A DNA stretch of 64,000 bases from Lotus japonicus (GCF_012489685.1 NC_080046.1:30185857-30249856), one strand, 5' to 3'. Positions 33,381-44,410 are shown, numbered from the stretch's first letter. Notes: generated from the sequence alone by a model not told the origin. Numbers and translations are program-made.

Positions 33381-33554
33381 TGAAATTATAGTTCCACTAG
33401 GACAATGTCGTACGCGATGTCAGGACAATCGATTATAACAACAGTAACTCAGAACCAGTAAACACACAAACACAAAAGTAATCAAGACACAAGAATTGGG
33501 AACCCAGTTCGGTTAAACTTCACCTACGTCTAGAGGGCTTTGCCCAAAGAAAGG
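33381..33554 (-). repeat. 5' LTR fragment of element D, 174 bp
   Basis: On the minus strand ends ...ATTTCA next to the PBS. Clearly homologous to the C LTR end (AATCGATTGTCC; AGACGTAGGTG.AGTTT) but with many changes. Cut by element E at 33555; AAAGG (33550-33554) is the expected duplication, whose partner is lost in the gap. Confidence 0.85.
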
Positions 33555-34223
33555 TGTAAGACCCGGATTTTCAGAACAAGTTAATTTCCGACTCACACGT
33601 AGAATCAGTGTAAGCGTGACAGGAGTTTGACATTTGAGAAAGATTAATGAAGAAGAAAGTTCAGGAATTGCTTGAGGAATGTTGCGTAGTTGTTTTCGGA
33701 GTTAGTGCGAGTCGTCTGCACACCTGCCTTATGGCGAGCGTGTCCAGAATAGGCTATTTCGCTCTTAAAGCAACGTTTTAAGTGAGATTTCAAACTCTTG
33801 GAAAATTTAAAGTTTCTCTTTATTTTTCCATCGACCAGCGTTTCATTTCGGAACTCTGGACTGTACGCACGATAGGTTTAACTTTTCGGATGTCCGCCGA
33901 CGCTAATTTCTTTGCTTCGAAACCTTAGTTTTGAGCGAAGGATGAAGACTTTTTCTATTTGGGACATCTAACGAAGATTCCGTCCGTGTGGCCAGACTTG
34001 TTTCGACATTTCCAATCTTTCTTCTGTTGGAAGTTTTGTCGTCTGAGCATCACAGCAAAAAGTAGTTTTTCGGGACAGACTAACTTACACCGCTTTTGGC
34101 GTTTTGGATATCGTTTTTCCCAAATCTTAGATATTTGTTTTGAGTTCTGGAATTCTGACGCCAGAATCTCTCTTAGAATTCCACGGTGATCGTGCTGCAA
34201 AAATCGGAATCGCGAAATTTTCA

Positions 34224-34253
34224 TTTTCCCGCGATTTCGCCTGTCTATAAATA
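34224..34253 (+). promoter_or_regulatory. LTR promoter of E: E2F-like site and TATA box
   Basis: TTTTCCCGCG (34224-34233) fits the E2F consensus TTTSSCGS; TATAAATA follows at 34246-34253. A CGCGAAA element lies just upstream (34211-34217). The G LTR has the same site and spacing (45097-45127) in otherwise diverged sequence. Second copy in the 3' LTR at 42221-42250. Confidence 0.5.
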
Positions 34254-35711
34254 GCTCAAAAAGCAAAAATTCCTTCATTTTCTTCCTTTTGTGGCTGAAT
34301 TTCGTGGAGAGCAAGGGGGGAGGAGATTTTCGCGAAAACTTGACCAATCTTCGTGCAGTTCGTCCCTACTTCTAGGTATCGAGGTAACTAACACGATTCC
34401 TACCTCTGATTGTTGTTTCTGTTGCGTTTCTGAAGTCGTTTCTGTGCTCACAGTTTTGAGCTTTTTCTAAAATTGTCCGTTTTCTTCGATTTCTTGCTTG
34501 GGTTATGTTCTCTAGGTTCCCACGAGCCTAAAACCTCTGTCAGTAAACTCTGATTGTGATCCAGTTGACAGGGATCTGAAAAACTGTTTCAAAACCTTTT
34601 TGTCTCACATTTCGAAACTTTATTGTCGAAAAGTCATAATCTGACTTCGTGCCTTTAGGATTTGTTGTCACGGATGTCATGAGGATCGTTGCTATCAAAT
34701 TTGTTTTCAGAACTGATAACTTTGAAGTTTTGAGCCTTTATTTTGGACCAAAATGCCCCTGGATAGTCGTATTTCGGCCCGATTGTCCGAAAATTGTTCT
34801 GACAGTTTCTTTGCCTTAGTTTTACCCTAAAACTACCTTGTGAATTGATTTGATCAAAGAAAAAGAGCCGAAGCCCTTTTTCCTTTGAGGCCGTGGACTA
34901 TTTCCTTTAGGGGGGAGTTTTTCGGTTTCGAAAACTTGTCTTTTCGTACCTGATTGTCCTATTCTGAAGCTTTAATGCTTTGTCTATCGTTTATGTATTG
35001 TTTTGCGATCGAACTAATCGATTTTGTTTGGTTTCTGCTTTGTTTTTCTCCGAGGTTCAGTTGAGGGAACTTTGGAAGACTTAGAGCAATTGTTTGAGGA
35101 GAACTTTGTTTGCGAAGCTGGAACAGCTCGAGGTTAGGGCAACTTACTATATCAGCTATGATTGCATGATAGGCGTCGATAAATTAGACTTATGCTTTAT
35201 CTGATGTTGTTTATGATGTTGAGTTGATGTTATGATACTTTTCCATAACTTGTGATGTTGTGCTTTTGTTGGATTGTCCGTTTTGACGCGACTTCGGAGT
35301 GGAGATTCATTGATCTGGTGATCTTTGATATTTTGGGTTGGATGAGCAACCCTAGGCAAGTCCAAATGAGGGGTTTGAGACCTAGCCTGGTTGGTATTTG
35401 TTGGTTTACTTAGACTTTCCCCGGGAAACTTCTTTTGGGTGGTTGGTTTTCGGAAAACGTAGAAGGATTAGAATTTCGAAAACTAAAGACTTGGGAAACC
35501 TAGATTTTGAGAAATAAACTCATAACCTGACTAATCTGAATTGAAATCATTTTTATTAATGTTTAAGTATAGGAAAACTGAAGGGGAAAATATTTACGAA
35601 AGACGGGGAAAAGTCGACCTTTGTTGTGAGTTATTGGAATTGGGGAAAGCCACTAAGGTGAGCTATGGTGATGATTGAAAGTCACCGAGTACTTTACGTA
35701 CTCTTGTTGAT

Positions 35712-35912
35712 GGGGTTGTGTTGTATTGACCGACATTAATCCCTTGGGTTCTCTTGTTGTTGGAGCGGTGTTGTATTGACCGACACCTAGTGCTCTTGTT
35801 GTTTGGGCTGTGTTGTATTGACCGACACTAGACCCTTGTGTTTTCTTGTTGGAGTTGTGTTGTATTGACCGACACTTACTCCGAGTTGTGTTGTATTGAC
35901 CGACACTAACTC
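35712..35912 (+). repeat. Hairpin array I: five units with loop TATTGAC
   Basis: Units at 35712-35743, 35763-35795, 35805-35835, 35851-35882 and 35883-35912. Each has an inner stem GTGTTG / CGACAC (CGACAT in unit 1; one T-G wobble), loop TATTGAC and usually a bulged T. Outer arms differ from unit to unit but pair within each: GGGGTT/AATCCC, GAGC/GCTC, GGGCT/AGaCCC, GGAGT/ACTCC, GAGTT/AACTC. The 3' LTR copy (43709-43900) breaks into the N gap inside unit 5. Confidence 0.8.
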
Positions 35913-35999
35913 ATTGGGTTGTTTGAGATTGGCTTGTGCGCTAGACACTTTCGTGGTAAGGACGATTCGTTGTTTGGCTAACCACGTTGCATTCAATCG

Positions 36000-36243
36000 G
36001 GTGAATAACGGGAATGGTTCACCTGTGCATATCATGGTGAATAACGGGAATGGTTCACCTTGCATAAATGATGAATAACGGGAATGGTTCATCATATGGT
36101 GAATAACGGGAATGGTTCACCAAGGATGAATAACGGGAATGGTTCATCCAGGATGGATTTCATCCAGGATGGATAACGGGAATGGTCCATCCATAGTGAA
36201 GAACGGGAATGCTTCACTTGTGGCGAACGGGAACGCGTCACAA
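36000..36243 (+). repeat. Hairpin array II: eight units with loop AACGGGAATG
   Basis: Units at 36000-36023, 36036-36059, 36068-36095, 36097-36122, 36124-36149, 36167-36192, 36195-36218 and 36218-36243. Loop AACGGGAATG (AACGGGAACG in unit 8) is constant. Stems: GGTGAA/TTCACC, ATGATGAA/TTCATCAT, GGATGAA/TTCATCC, GGATGGA/TCCATCC, AGTGAAG/CTTCACT and TTGTGGCG/CGTCACAA with its own closing pairs. The loop-closing pair is T-G in six units and G-C in the last two. A further stem CGTGGT/ACCACG (35952-35986) sits between the arrays. Confidence 0.85.
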
Positions 36244-37177
36244 ATCCGGATTCATATTGTGCATTTCACGCATACATTCATGCTGACTAAGACTGTGTGC
36301 TGTTTGTTTATTGAAGCAATGTTAGAGCCATAACATGCTAGGATTACTTATATGCTTATATAACAACTTATATATATACCCCGTCACATGTTGAGTGTAT
36401 ATGTACTTATTGCTGTGAGTTGACCCTAGCGCCTTGGCTTTGTTTGTATGTTTGTGTTTGGGCGGTCGGCCTGCTGCCAGATGTCGATGGTCGACTGGTT
36501 CTCGACGGTCTCTCCCTCGGGGGGGATCAGATATGAGTTGCTGGATCGGGATGCCCCCACCGCTTGGGTGATCGATGTTGCTGGTCACCGGGCGACGTAT
36601 CGGGGAAGGGTCATGGAGGACCGGACTGACGAGCGTGGACGTCTGACGAAAGGAGTTCTATGGCGCATGGAGTTGAGCTTCAACTTGCCGACTTCAGATC
36701 GTTGTGGGTTTGGCACTGGGAGGTTAGGTTTGGGCAGGCGTCATGTTTTGTGTAGAGCTCTGATTCGTTTTGCTTTTGGGATCGGGTAGGTTTCCGACGC
36801 ATGACTTTTCGTGTGGTTCTCTTACTGAGGGATCACAGTGAGTCAGTTGGACCATAGGGGTCTTTGCTTAGGCCATATTGAGGCCGACTTTCTCCTAGTG
36901 GTTTGTAATTATAATTTTCTCACTTACACTTCTGGGTTTGTATATTTGCCTGCGGGCGTACTACTTTGGAGTCACTGCGGCTTCGCGTGACATGGAGTGC
37001 AGCTGAGGCTGTACAGATGTATATATTGTATATCGGTTAGTTAGTTGTTGGGGTTTGTCTTTACTTTCTTATCACTTTGATTTAAAGGAAAGAAAACAAA
37101 AAAAAAATTACCTGTTTTCCGCGTAAAGATTATTTTTGGTTACTAAAGTGACACCTGGAAATCGGGGTGTTACATTG

Positions 37178-37189
37178 TGGTATCAGAGC
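37178..37189 (+). other. Primer binding site of element E
   Basis: TGGTATCAGAGC, three bases after the LTR end; initiator tRNA-Met type. Confidence 0.9.
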
Positions 37190-37383
37190 TTAGTCGAGCC
37201 TTTTGGGAGCCTTTGGGGAATAGGTCTTCTGTGCTAGGTTGTGTGACTCTGCAAAGAGTGAAAATTGATTGTCTGCAGAGCGATTTTCGCTCTAATTGTT
37301 TGCGTTACTACTTAATCGGATTGAGTGGTTTGTCTAGTGCTACCATATGGTTAGTACTAATCGGACGTTCGATGGGATATAGG

Positions 37384-38169
37384 ATGGTGGATCTTAACCG
37401 GATGGCGGAGGCAATAGCTACACTGATCGAGGCAATGATGAACCAGGCTGCGGAAGACGCTTATATGCGCGCTGAAGAGGCTGCACGTGAGCATCACCAA
37501 CGACTGATGGTGACGACGATGTATCAACAAAGAGGAATGAACCGAACAGGAGCTGGGGGACCAATAAGGTCAGGATCTCAAGGCTACAACAGAAGGGAGA
37601 GCTACCATCAGTGGGGACCGTATCAGCGTTTCAAGGGAAGAGATCTTATCTCAAGAGGGTACAAACCAACGACTGCTGATAATGGAGGGAAACCAGTTGG
37701 TGACAAAGGTGTGACATGTTTTCGTTGCGGAAAGTTTGGGCATTTTGCTAACAAGTGCTCAGTGATTGGACGACGATGCTTCAAGTGTGACCGAGAGGGG
37801 CATCTAGCTGTGAACTGCAAGACACTCCTAGGGGGAACGTCGGACGGTAAGATGAAAGGAAATGATGCTACCGGAGGGACAGGAAACCAGACTTCGGGGA
37901 AAACAGTGACGTGTTACAGGTGCAAGAAAGTGGGGCACTATGCCAGTAGGTGCAAGATCAAGGGAAGTCTATGCTTCAATTGCAACCAACCGGGACACTT
38001 CACCAGAGATTGTAGGGCACTCAAGGGCGAATCATCAAGGAATGTTGGGAAAGGGAAACAACTTGCTACAGAGGAAAGGATTCATATCAAGGAAGGAGCA
38101 AGAGTTGAGGAGTCGAACGAGGAAGAACGTGGGAACGATGGTAATATTTTAACTGTTCTCGTATTCTAG
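37384..38169 (+). CDS. gag: Shortened gag of E: four zinc knuckles, no capsid domain
   Basis: ATG 37384 chosen by alignment with the gag start of G. The first about 45 residues match G (LAEMMAT, EEAREQHQR), then the sequence jumps to the region that in G follows the capsid domain (RSGSQ...GPYQR). About 195 residues of capsid are therefore missing. Four CCHC knuckles follow: CFRCGKFGHFANKC (~112), CFKCDREGHLAVNC (~132), CYRCKKVGHYASRC (~177), CFNCNQPGHFTRDC (~197); G has two. Open frame of 261 codons. It could still bind RNA but should not form a particle on its own. Confidence 0.75.
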   Translation: MVDLNRMAEAIATLIEAMMNQAAEDAYMRAEEAAREHHQRLMVTTMYQQRGMNRTGAGGPIRSGSQGYNRRESYHQWGPYQRFKGRDLISRGYKPTTADNGGKPVGDKGVTCFRCGKFGHFANKCSVIGRRCFKCDREGHLAVNCKTLLGGTSDGKMKGNDATGGTGNQTSGKTVTCYRCKKVGHYASRCKIKGSLCFNCNQPGHFTRDCRALKGESSRNVGKGKQLATEERIHIKEGARVEESNEEERGNDGNILTVLVF

Positions 38170-38437
38170 AATAACTTACTCTTTTATATTCAAGCGAGTG
38201 TGACGCGCCTAACTTGTATTTACTACTTAGACTATGATCCTATGATTATTATCCCTAGTAGGACCTTATTCGAAGTTGCTCGTGATTTAACTATAGAGGT
38301 TACACGAGATCTAGAATAGCACGCGGAGCTAGGGAGTTGTTTTACCGAGGCGTCGATAAGGAAGCTAGGATCTCAGGGGAATTCCTTATGGGTACGATAC
38401 GTAGGATTTTAGGGCGTTTAGTTTTGAAGCGGATTCG

Positions 38438-39166
38438 ATGGAGGATCTTTCGGCAAAAGGATTCATTCGACCAAGTGTATCACCGTGGGGAGCGCCAGTG
38501 TTGTTAGTCAAGAAGAAGGACGGAAGGTCGAGATCGTGGGTGGATTATCGACAATTGAACAAGGCGACGATCAAGAACAGATACCCGTTGTCGAGGATAG
38601 ATGATTTGATGGACCAACTACGAGGGGCTACCGTATTTTCCAAGATAGATTTGAGGCCAGGCTATCGTCGGATCAGAGTGAAGATTGAGGATATACCGAA
38701 GACTGCTTTCAGGACACGTTAAGGACACTACGAGTACCTAGTGATGCCGTTTGGAGTGACGAATGTACCTGCTGTTTTCATGGATTACATGAATCGCATC
38801 TTTCAGGAGTTCTTAGATCGGCGTGTGGTGGTGTTTATTGAGGACATATTGATCTATTCGAAGGACGCGAATGAACATGAAGGACATTTGCGCCAAGTTT
38901 TACAATTGTTGAGGGAGAAGGAGCTGTATGCGGACCCTTCAAAGTGTGAATTCTGGCTGGAGGAAGTCAATTTCTTAGGCCATGCTATCTCGAAGGAGGG
39001 CATAGCTGTGGATCCGGCGAAAGTGGAGACTGTTTTGGCTTGGGAGCAACCGAAGATGGTGACAGAGATCAGAAGTTTTGTGGATTTAGCTGGATATTAT
39101 AGACGCTTCATTGAGGGATTTGCCAAGATTGTTGGACCTTTGACTCAATTGACGAGGAAGGATTAA
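38438..39166 (+). pseudogene. pol: Reverse transcriptase fragment of E
   Basis: Ty3/gypsy RT core: [53 protein letters not shown], then [20 protein letters not shown], catalytic box reading FIEDILIYS (second-position Asp of the usual xxDD replaced by Glu), and thumb region to LTRKD. In-frame TAA at 38720-38722 splits it. Nothing of protease, RNase H or the rest of pol is attached. The region upstream (38170-38437) is non-coding and shared with G. Confidence 0.88.
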
Positions 39167-41245
39167 TCTTTTACATGGATTGAGGGTGTGTGGTTCCGTA
39201 GCGGAATCGTTAGGAACTTGATATCAGGATAATTGTGGTTACTGGATGTTAGGAACTCATTGTCTGTTCCAGTGGGTTTTTCTAAATTTCCACCTTCGAT
39301 GTATTAGGCCTGATCAACCTAATATTGAGGGGGTGATATTCGGAATCACAGCTGGTTATGGACTTTGATAGAAGGACGGGTAAAATGAATTTGAATTGAT
39401 TGAGGATTAGTCGGATTTGGGAGGAAAGTTCGTGTTAAGCATTTGATTGTGAAAGATTAAGATTTAAATCTTTGGAAGTCGATGAGTGTCGTATAGACGT
39501 TAACTGGTTAGTTCGTGTGATCACTCCAAGTAGAGGTAGACCAAGTCAAGAGATTTAATGCCGGAAAAGTATTAAGTAGTTTCTCGGAAGTTATGAAGTC
39601 ATAGGTTATGTGATTACTGAGTGGAATTGTTAGAGACTAAATAAGTTGAATGTAATCAGGTTTTAGATGATAGCTTGATGGTAGCGAGATTGAGAAGAAT
39701 TAGCTCTGAACTAGATTGTTATAGTCGAGTTCGAGCAATAAGTTTCGCTAAGCGTTTGATTAATATGTGGAGACATTATAGTCTTAAGAGATGAATTTTC
39801 ATTTGAAAAGTGTTGAATTAATGATTAAGTTGGAGAAAGAAAGTTTTAGCATAAGTTGAATACTTGAGGTTGGTGATATGGATTCCAAGGAAATATGCTA
39901 AGATTACTAAGTGAGATTTACTAAGTTGGATTGAAATCTTAGGGTTAAGATTGATCTTGAGAGTCGGGAATCGCGTACGAGTAGGAGATCTTATGGTTGT
40001 AGGTGTGACAATAGGAGTTGAATCTTAGAAGATTGAAGACCTGAAGGTGAGTTTCGGGTTAAGACCATTGAGGTGTAGTATAAGAGAGATCTTGAAGTAA
40101 AGGAATTCTGGGTTGTGTGGAGTGTTAAGGTCGGTGATCGATTGATGTTGATTATGAGATTGCGGACATAATGACCATGTGATAAGATTTGAATGATGTT
40201 AGCATAATAGGTTATGATTATGGATAGCAGGACCAAGTGGTGAGTGTGGAAGCATGACGACACTTATCAGGTCGTTTGGGTAAGTGAAGGAGTTATAGTT
40301 TTTAAGAAACGGATATTCATTTAAGAAGTATTGAAGGATTAAAGGTCATTAGAGGACCAAACTTGGTGAAGGTTTAGGTTTTAAATCTATGAATGGTTGT
40401 CTAAGGTGTGTAAGACTCGAAGTTTGTAAGAATTTGATTGAGAGATTAAGAAGTTGATTGATGAGATGGTGATTGAGTCACAAAAGGGAAGGTGTTAGTA
40501 TTAAGATGAATACCTGAGGTTGTCATATTTTGACAAGTTTCTTAGAGCCTAAGAGTGAATGAAACTTTGTTATGGATTTTGATGGTGCATATTACGGGTA
40601 ACAAGTGAATTTTACTAAAGTTGAATGAGAATCCTAGGGCTAAGGTTGACCTAGTGAGCTGAGATTCCTGTGCACATAAGAGATTTGGTGGTGTTAGCGG
40701 TTACGATAACAGTTAAATCTCGGAATGTTGAAGGATCGGATGATGAAATGGCTAGTTAAGTCCCTTGAGGTATAGTTATGATGTAATCTTCTAGAGGATA
40801 AGTCTCGATTTGTGCGAAGGGTTAGGGATTTCAGTGAGTGTAAATAGGTTTGAGTGAGGGAAGTTTCGAGGAAGAAGACGGTAAAAACGGATTGTTAGAT
40901 ATTAAGAGGAGGATTATCTTATAAGTTGTTGATAAATTGATGTTGGAGGGGGATAAGATTAGTGAAGGACAAGGAATAAGGACATAAGTCGAGTTTTAAT
41001 TCGAATAGTGACTAAGTAGAAGTTTGATTACTTGGTGTGTGTAAAAATAGTTACGAAGTTAGAGGTGTTTTAATGGACTAGCGGTTTCCAAGGGGGAGGA
41101 TTCGTCTACAAGTTATCGAACGAACAAGTGGAGTTTTGGACTGTAGATAAAGATCACGAGGACAAGTTGAGTATTTACCTTAAGATGACAGAGAGGCACC
41201 GAGTTTAAGAAGAATTTCGGACGACCGAAAGTAAAGAAGTAAGTG
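39167..41245 (+). other. Decayed internal region of E
   Basis: About 2.1 kb with no open gene. The first 250 bases (from GAGGGTGTGTGG) match G 49724-49990. The rest is A/T-rich, full of GATTAAG and TTGAAG motifs and aligns in patches with G 49990-50770. Probably worn pol sequence; I cannot assign domains. Confidence 0.6.
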
Positions 41246-41543
41246 GCTAAGATGGTGCGACTGCACGGAATGCCAACCGGTATCATTTCAAGCAGAGGTC
41301 CGACGCAAGTAATCGAGTCAGACGATATGAGGTTGAATGATGTTTTGTCTTTTGAGACGCCGACAGTTAGCAGTGGGGATAGAAGAGTGAAACAATTAAG
41401 GGGAGAACAGATTGCTTAAGTAAAGAGTATGAGGAACAATGACACAGGCAATACTACATGAGAATTGGAAGATAAGATCGAGGAACTGTATTCCGGACTT
41501 TCTCAGAACTCTGAGTTTCGAGGACGAAACTTTCTTTTTGGAG
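41246..41543 (+). pseudogene. pol: Integrase stub fused to chromodomain tail (E)
   Basis: In one frame: AKMVRLHGMPTGIIS, which is integrase core, then directly VIESDDMRLNDVLSFETP, DRRVKQLRG, and NNDTGN..ELEDK, the C-terminal chromodomain-region tail of Tekay-type pol. Stops at about 41416 (TAA) and 41458 (TGA). G has the same join at 50777-51042, so the deletion is inherited. The polypurine tract TTTTTGGAGGGGAGTA follows. Confidence 0.72.
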
Positions 41544-41551
41544 GGGAGTAT

Positions 41552-43900
41552 TGTAAGACCCGGATTTTCAGAACAAGTTAATTTCCGACTCACACGTAGA
41601 ATCAGTGTAAGCGTGACAGGAGTTTGACATTTGAGAAAGATTAATGAAGAAGAAAGTTCAGGAATTGCTTGAGGAATGTTGCGTAGTTGTTTTCGGAGTT
41701 AGTGCGAGTCGTCTGCACACCTGCCTTATGGCGAGCGTGTCCAGAATAGGCTATTTCGCTCTTAAAGCAACGTTTTAAGTGAGATTTCAAACTCTTGGAA
41801 AATTTAAAGTTTCTCTTTATTTTTCCATCGACCAGCGTTTCATTTCGGAACTCTGGACTGTACGCACGATAGGTTTAACTTTTCGGATGTCCGCCGACGC
41901 TAATTTCTTTGCTTCGAAACCTTAGTTTTGAGCGAAGGATGAAGACTTTTTCTATTTGGGACATCTAACGAAGATTCCGTCCGTGTGGCCAGACTTGTTT
42001 CGACATTTCCAATCTTTCTTCTGTTGGAAGTTTTGTCGTCTGAGCATCACAGCAAAAAGTAGTTTTTCGGGACAGACTAACTTACACCGCTTTTGGCGTT
42101 TTGGATATCGTTTTTCCCAAATCTTAGATATTTGTTTTGAGTTCTGGAATTCTGACGCCAGAATCTCTCTTAGAATTCCACGGTGATCGTGCTGCAAAAA
42201 TCGGAATCGCGAAATTTTCATTTTCCCGCGATTTCGCCTGTCTATAAATAGCTCAAAAAGCAAAAATTCCTTCATTTTCTTCCTTTTGTGGCTGAATTTC
42301 GTGGAGAGCAAGGGGGGAGGAGATTTTCGCGAAAACTTGACCAATCTTCGTGCAGTTCGTCCCTACTTCTAGGTATCGAGGTAACTAACACGATTCCTAC
42401 CTCTGATTGTTGTTTCTGTTGCGTTTCTGAAGTCGTTTTCTGTGCTCACAGTTTTGAGCTTTTTCTAAAATTGTCCGTTTTCTTCGATTTCTTGCTTGGG
42501 TTATGTTCTCTAGGTTCCCACGAGCCTAAAACCTCTGTCAGTAAACTCTGATTGTGATCCAGTTGACAGGGATCTGAAAAACTGTTTCAAAACCTTTTTG
42601 TCTCACATTTCGAAACTTTATTGTCGAAAAGTCATAATCTGACTTCGTGCCTTTAGGATTTGTTGTCACGGATGTCATGAGGATCGTTGCTATCAAATTT
42701 GTTTTCAGAACTGATAACTTTGAAGTTTTGAGCCTTTATTTTGGACCAAAAATGCCCTGGATAGTCGTATTTCGGCCCGATTGTCCGAAAATTGTTCTGA
42801 CAGTTTCTTTGCCTTAGTTTTACCCTAAAACTACCTTGTGAATTGATTTGATCAAAGAAAAAGAGCCGAAGCCCTTTTTCCTTTGAGGCCGTGGACTATT
42901 TCCTTTAGGGGGGAGTTTTTCGGTTTCGAAAACTTGTCTTTTCGTACCTGATTGTCCTATTCTGAAGCTTTAATGCTTTGTCTATCGTTTATGTATTGTT
43001 TTGCGATCGAACTAATCGATTTTGTTTGGTTTCTGCTTTGTTTTTCTCCGAGGTTCAGTTGAGGGAACTTTGGAAGACTTAGAGCAATTGTTTGAGGAGA
43101 ACTTTGTTTGCGAAGCTGGAACAGCTCGAGGTTAGGGCAACTTACTATATCAGCTATGATTGCATGATAGGCGTCGATAAATTAGACTTATGCTTTATCT
43201 GATGTTGTTATGATGTTGAGTTGATGTTATGATACTTTTCCATAACTTGTGATGTTGTGCTTTTGTTGATGTCCGTTTTGACGCGACTTCGGAGTGGAGA
43301 TTCATTGATCTGGTGATCTTTGATATTTTGGGTTGGATGAGCAACCCTAGGCAAGTCCAAATGAGGGGTTGAGACCTAGCCTGGTTGGTATTTGTTGGTT
43401 TACTTAGACTTTCCCCGGGAAACTTCTTTTGGGTGGTTGGTTTTCGGAAAACGTAGAAGGATTAGAATTTCGAAAACTAAAGACTTGGGAAACCTAGATT
43501 TTGAGAAATAAACTCATAACCTGACTAATCTGAATTGAAATCATTTTTATTAATGTTTAAGTATAGGAAAACTGAAGGGGAAAATATTTACGAAAGACGG
43601 GGAAAAGTCGACCTTTGTTGTGAGTTATTGGAATTGGGGAAAGCCACTAAGGTGAGCTATGGTGATGATTGAAAGTCACCGAGTACTTTACGTACTCTTG
43701 TTGATGGGGTTGTGTTGTATTGACCGACATTAATCCCTTGGGTTCTCTTGTTGTTGGAGCGGTGTTGTATTGACCGACACCTAGTGCTCTTGTTGTTTGG
43801 GCTGTGTTGTATTGACCGACACTAGACCCTTGTGTTTTCTTGTTGGAGTTGTGTTGTATTGACCGACACTTACTCCGAGTTGTGTTGTATTGACCGACAC
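41552..43900 (+). repeat. 3' LTR of element E, left 2349 bp
   Basis: Matches 33555-35906. The only differences I see are small indels, mostly in homopolymers (net three bases shorter). Ends at the N gap inside the fifth unit of hairpin array I; array II and the LTR end are lost in the gap. Confidence 0.93.
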
Positions 43901-44000
43901 NNNNNNNNNNNNNNNNNNNNNNNNNNNNNNNNNNNNNNNNNNNNNNNNNNNNNNNNNNNNNNNNNNNNNNNNNNNNNNNNNNNNNNNNNNNNNNNNNNNN
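43901..44000. other. Assembly gap (100 N)
   Basis: Round-number run of N, so the real length is unknown. At least the rest of the E 3' LTR (about 1.27 kb), the AAGG-type duplication with the remaining D LTR, and the first about 240 bases of the F LTR should lie in it. Confidence 0.98.
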
Positions 44001-44410
44001 TTATACAAACTCTGATGTGGACTCAGTCACTAGAAGTTCTGAAGATCCAGAAAGTCTGATAACCAAGAAACACTGAAGGCTCAGATATCTGATGGTGTAG
44101 AAGACTCTGAAGATCCAGAAGCTGATTAGTGAAGTTCTGATGTCCAGAAGCAAGATACTCTGAAGACCATGTACTTCCCTCTGAGTTTAGAATCAGAAGA
44201 AAACAATGGTCAGAGGATCTGGGCTTTCCCTCTGACTCTGATCAACCGGCTTCACAAGTTCCAATATGAAGCATTCCCCTGATCAGAAGTCTCCTAGGTT
44301 TAAAGGTCAAGTCGCTATCCAAGTACAAAAGCAACTGTACCTTCCTGACGACCTACCTAACAGTCTCAGACATAGCAGAAGCTGGATATTCCAGAACTGC
44401 CCTCCAACGG
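44001..44410 (+). repeat. LTR of element F (family 1), left part
   Basis: Homologous to A 3' LTR from about 10421 onwards. Interrupted by G after AACGG (44406-44410) and resumes at 54787. Whether F is a solo LTR or the 3' end of a longer element is hidden by the gap. Confidence 0.9.
44406..44410 (+). repeat. Target-site duplication of G (AACGG), left copy
   Basis: AACGG directly before TGTAAGGCC; repeated at 54787-54791 after TGTTACA. Proves that G inserted as a unit in the F LTR, about 45 bases before its TATA box. Confidence 0.92.

Larger units (their letters stand above)
30883..33554 (-). mobile_element. Element D: family-2 Sirevirus fragment, minus strand
   Basis: Reads right to left: piece of 5' LTR (33381-33554), PBS, gag and first part of pol, cut at 30883 by the insertion of B; the rest of D should lie before base 1. 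Its LTR is cut on the right by element E. Gag-pol is related to C but diverged. Confidence 0.9.
33555..37174 (+). repeat. 5' LTR of element E, 3620 bp
   Basis: Starts TGTAAGACCCGG and ends ...GGTGTTACA. Promoter region near 34224-34253. Downstream of it, in the likely transcribed leader, are two hairpin arrays (35712-35912 and 36000-36243). No protein-coding ORF is supported; short ORFs inside (for example 33955-34347 minus) are conserved only because the LTR is duplicated. Confidence 0.93.
33555..43900 (+). mobile_element. Element E: Ty3/gypsy, Tekay-like, non-autonomous, 3' LTR cut by gap
   Basis: 5' LTR 33555-37174, PBS, shortened gag, RT fragment, decayed region, integrase-chromodomain stub, polypurine tract, 3' LTR from 41552 to the N gap. 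RT sequence (MPFGVTN, LTRKD) and the C-terminal pol stub fit the chromovirus lineage, Tekay/Del type, as do the very long LTRs. No protease, RNase H or complete integrase. The two LTRs differ only by small indels over 2.35 kb, so the copy moved recently with help from another element. Confidence 0.88.

Noticed and set aside
33955..34347. 130-aa minus-strand ORF in the E LTR, identical at 41952-42344
   Set aside because: Identity reflects the nearly identical LTR pair. It spans the E promoter and has no similarity in G. The equal length to the antisense ORF of A/B is coincidence: the sequences are unrelated.
35712..36243. CRISPR-like array
   Set aside because: Plant DNA inside an LTR; units are hairpins with variable short linkers, not constant repeats with unique spacers of fixed length, and there are no cas genes.
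38438..39166. Endogenous pararetrovirus RT
   Set aside because: The fragment sits between long LTRs with a PBS and has the gypsy wording of plant chromoviruses; no movement protein or coat protein region.
43781..44059. ORFs running through the N gap
   Set aside because: They consist mostly of unknown residues across the 100-N run and repeat-derived codons; no biological support.
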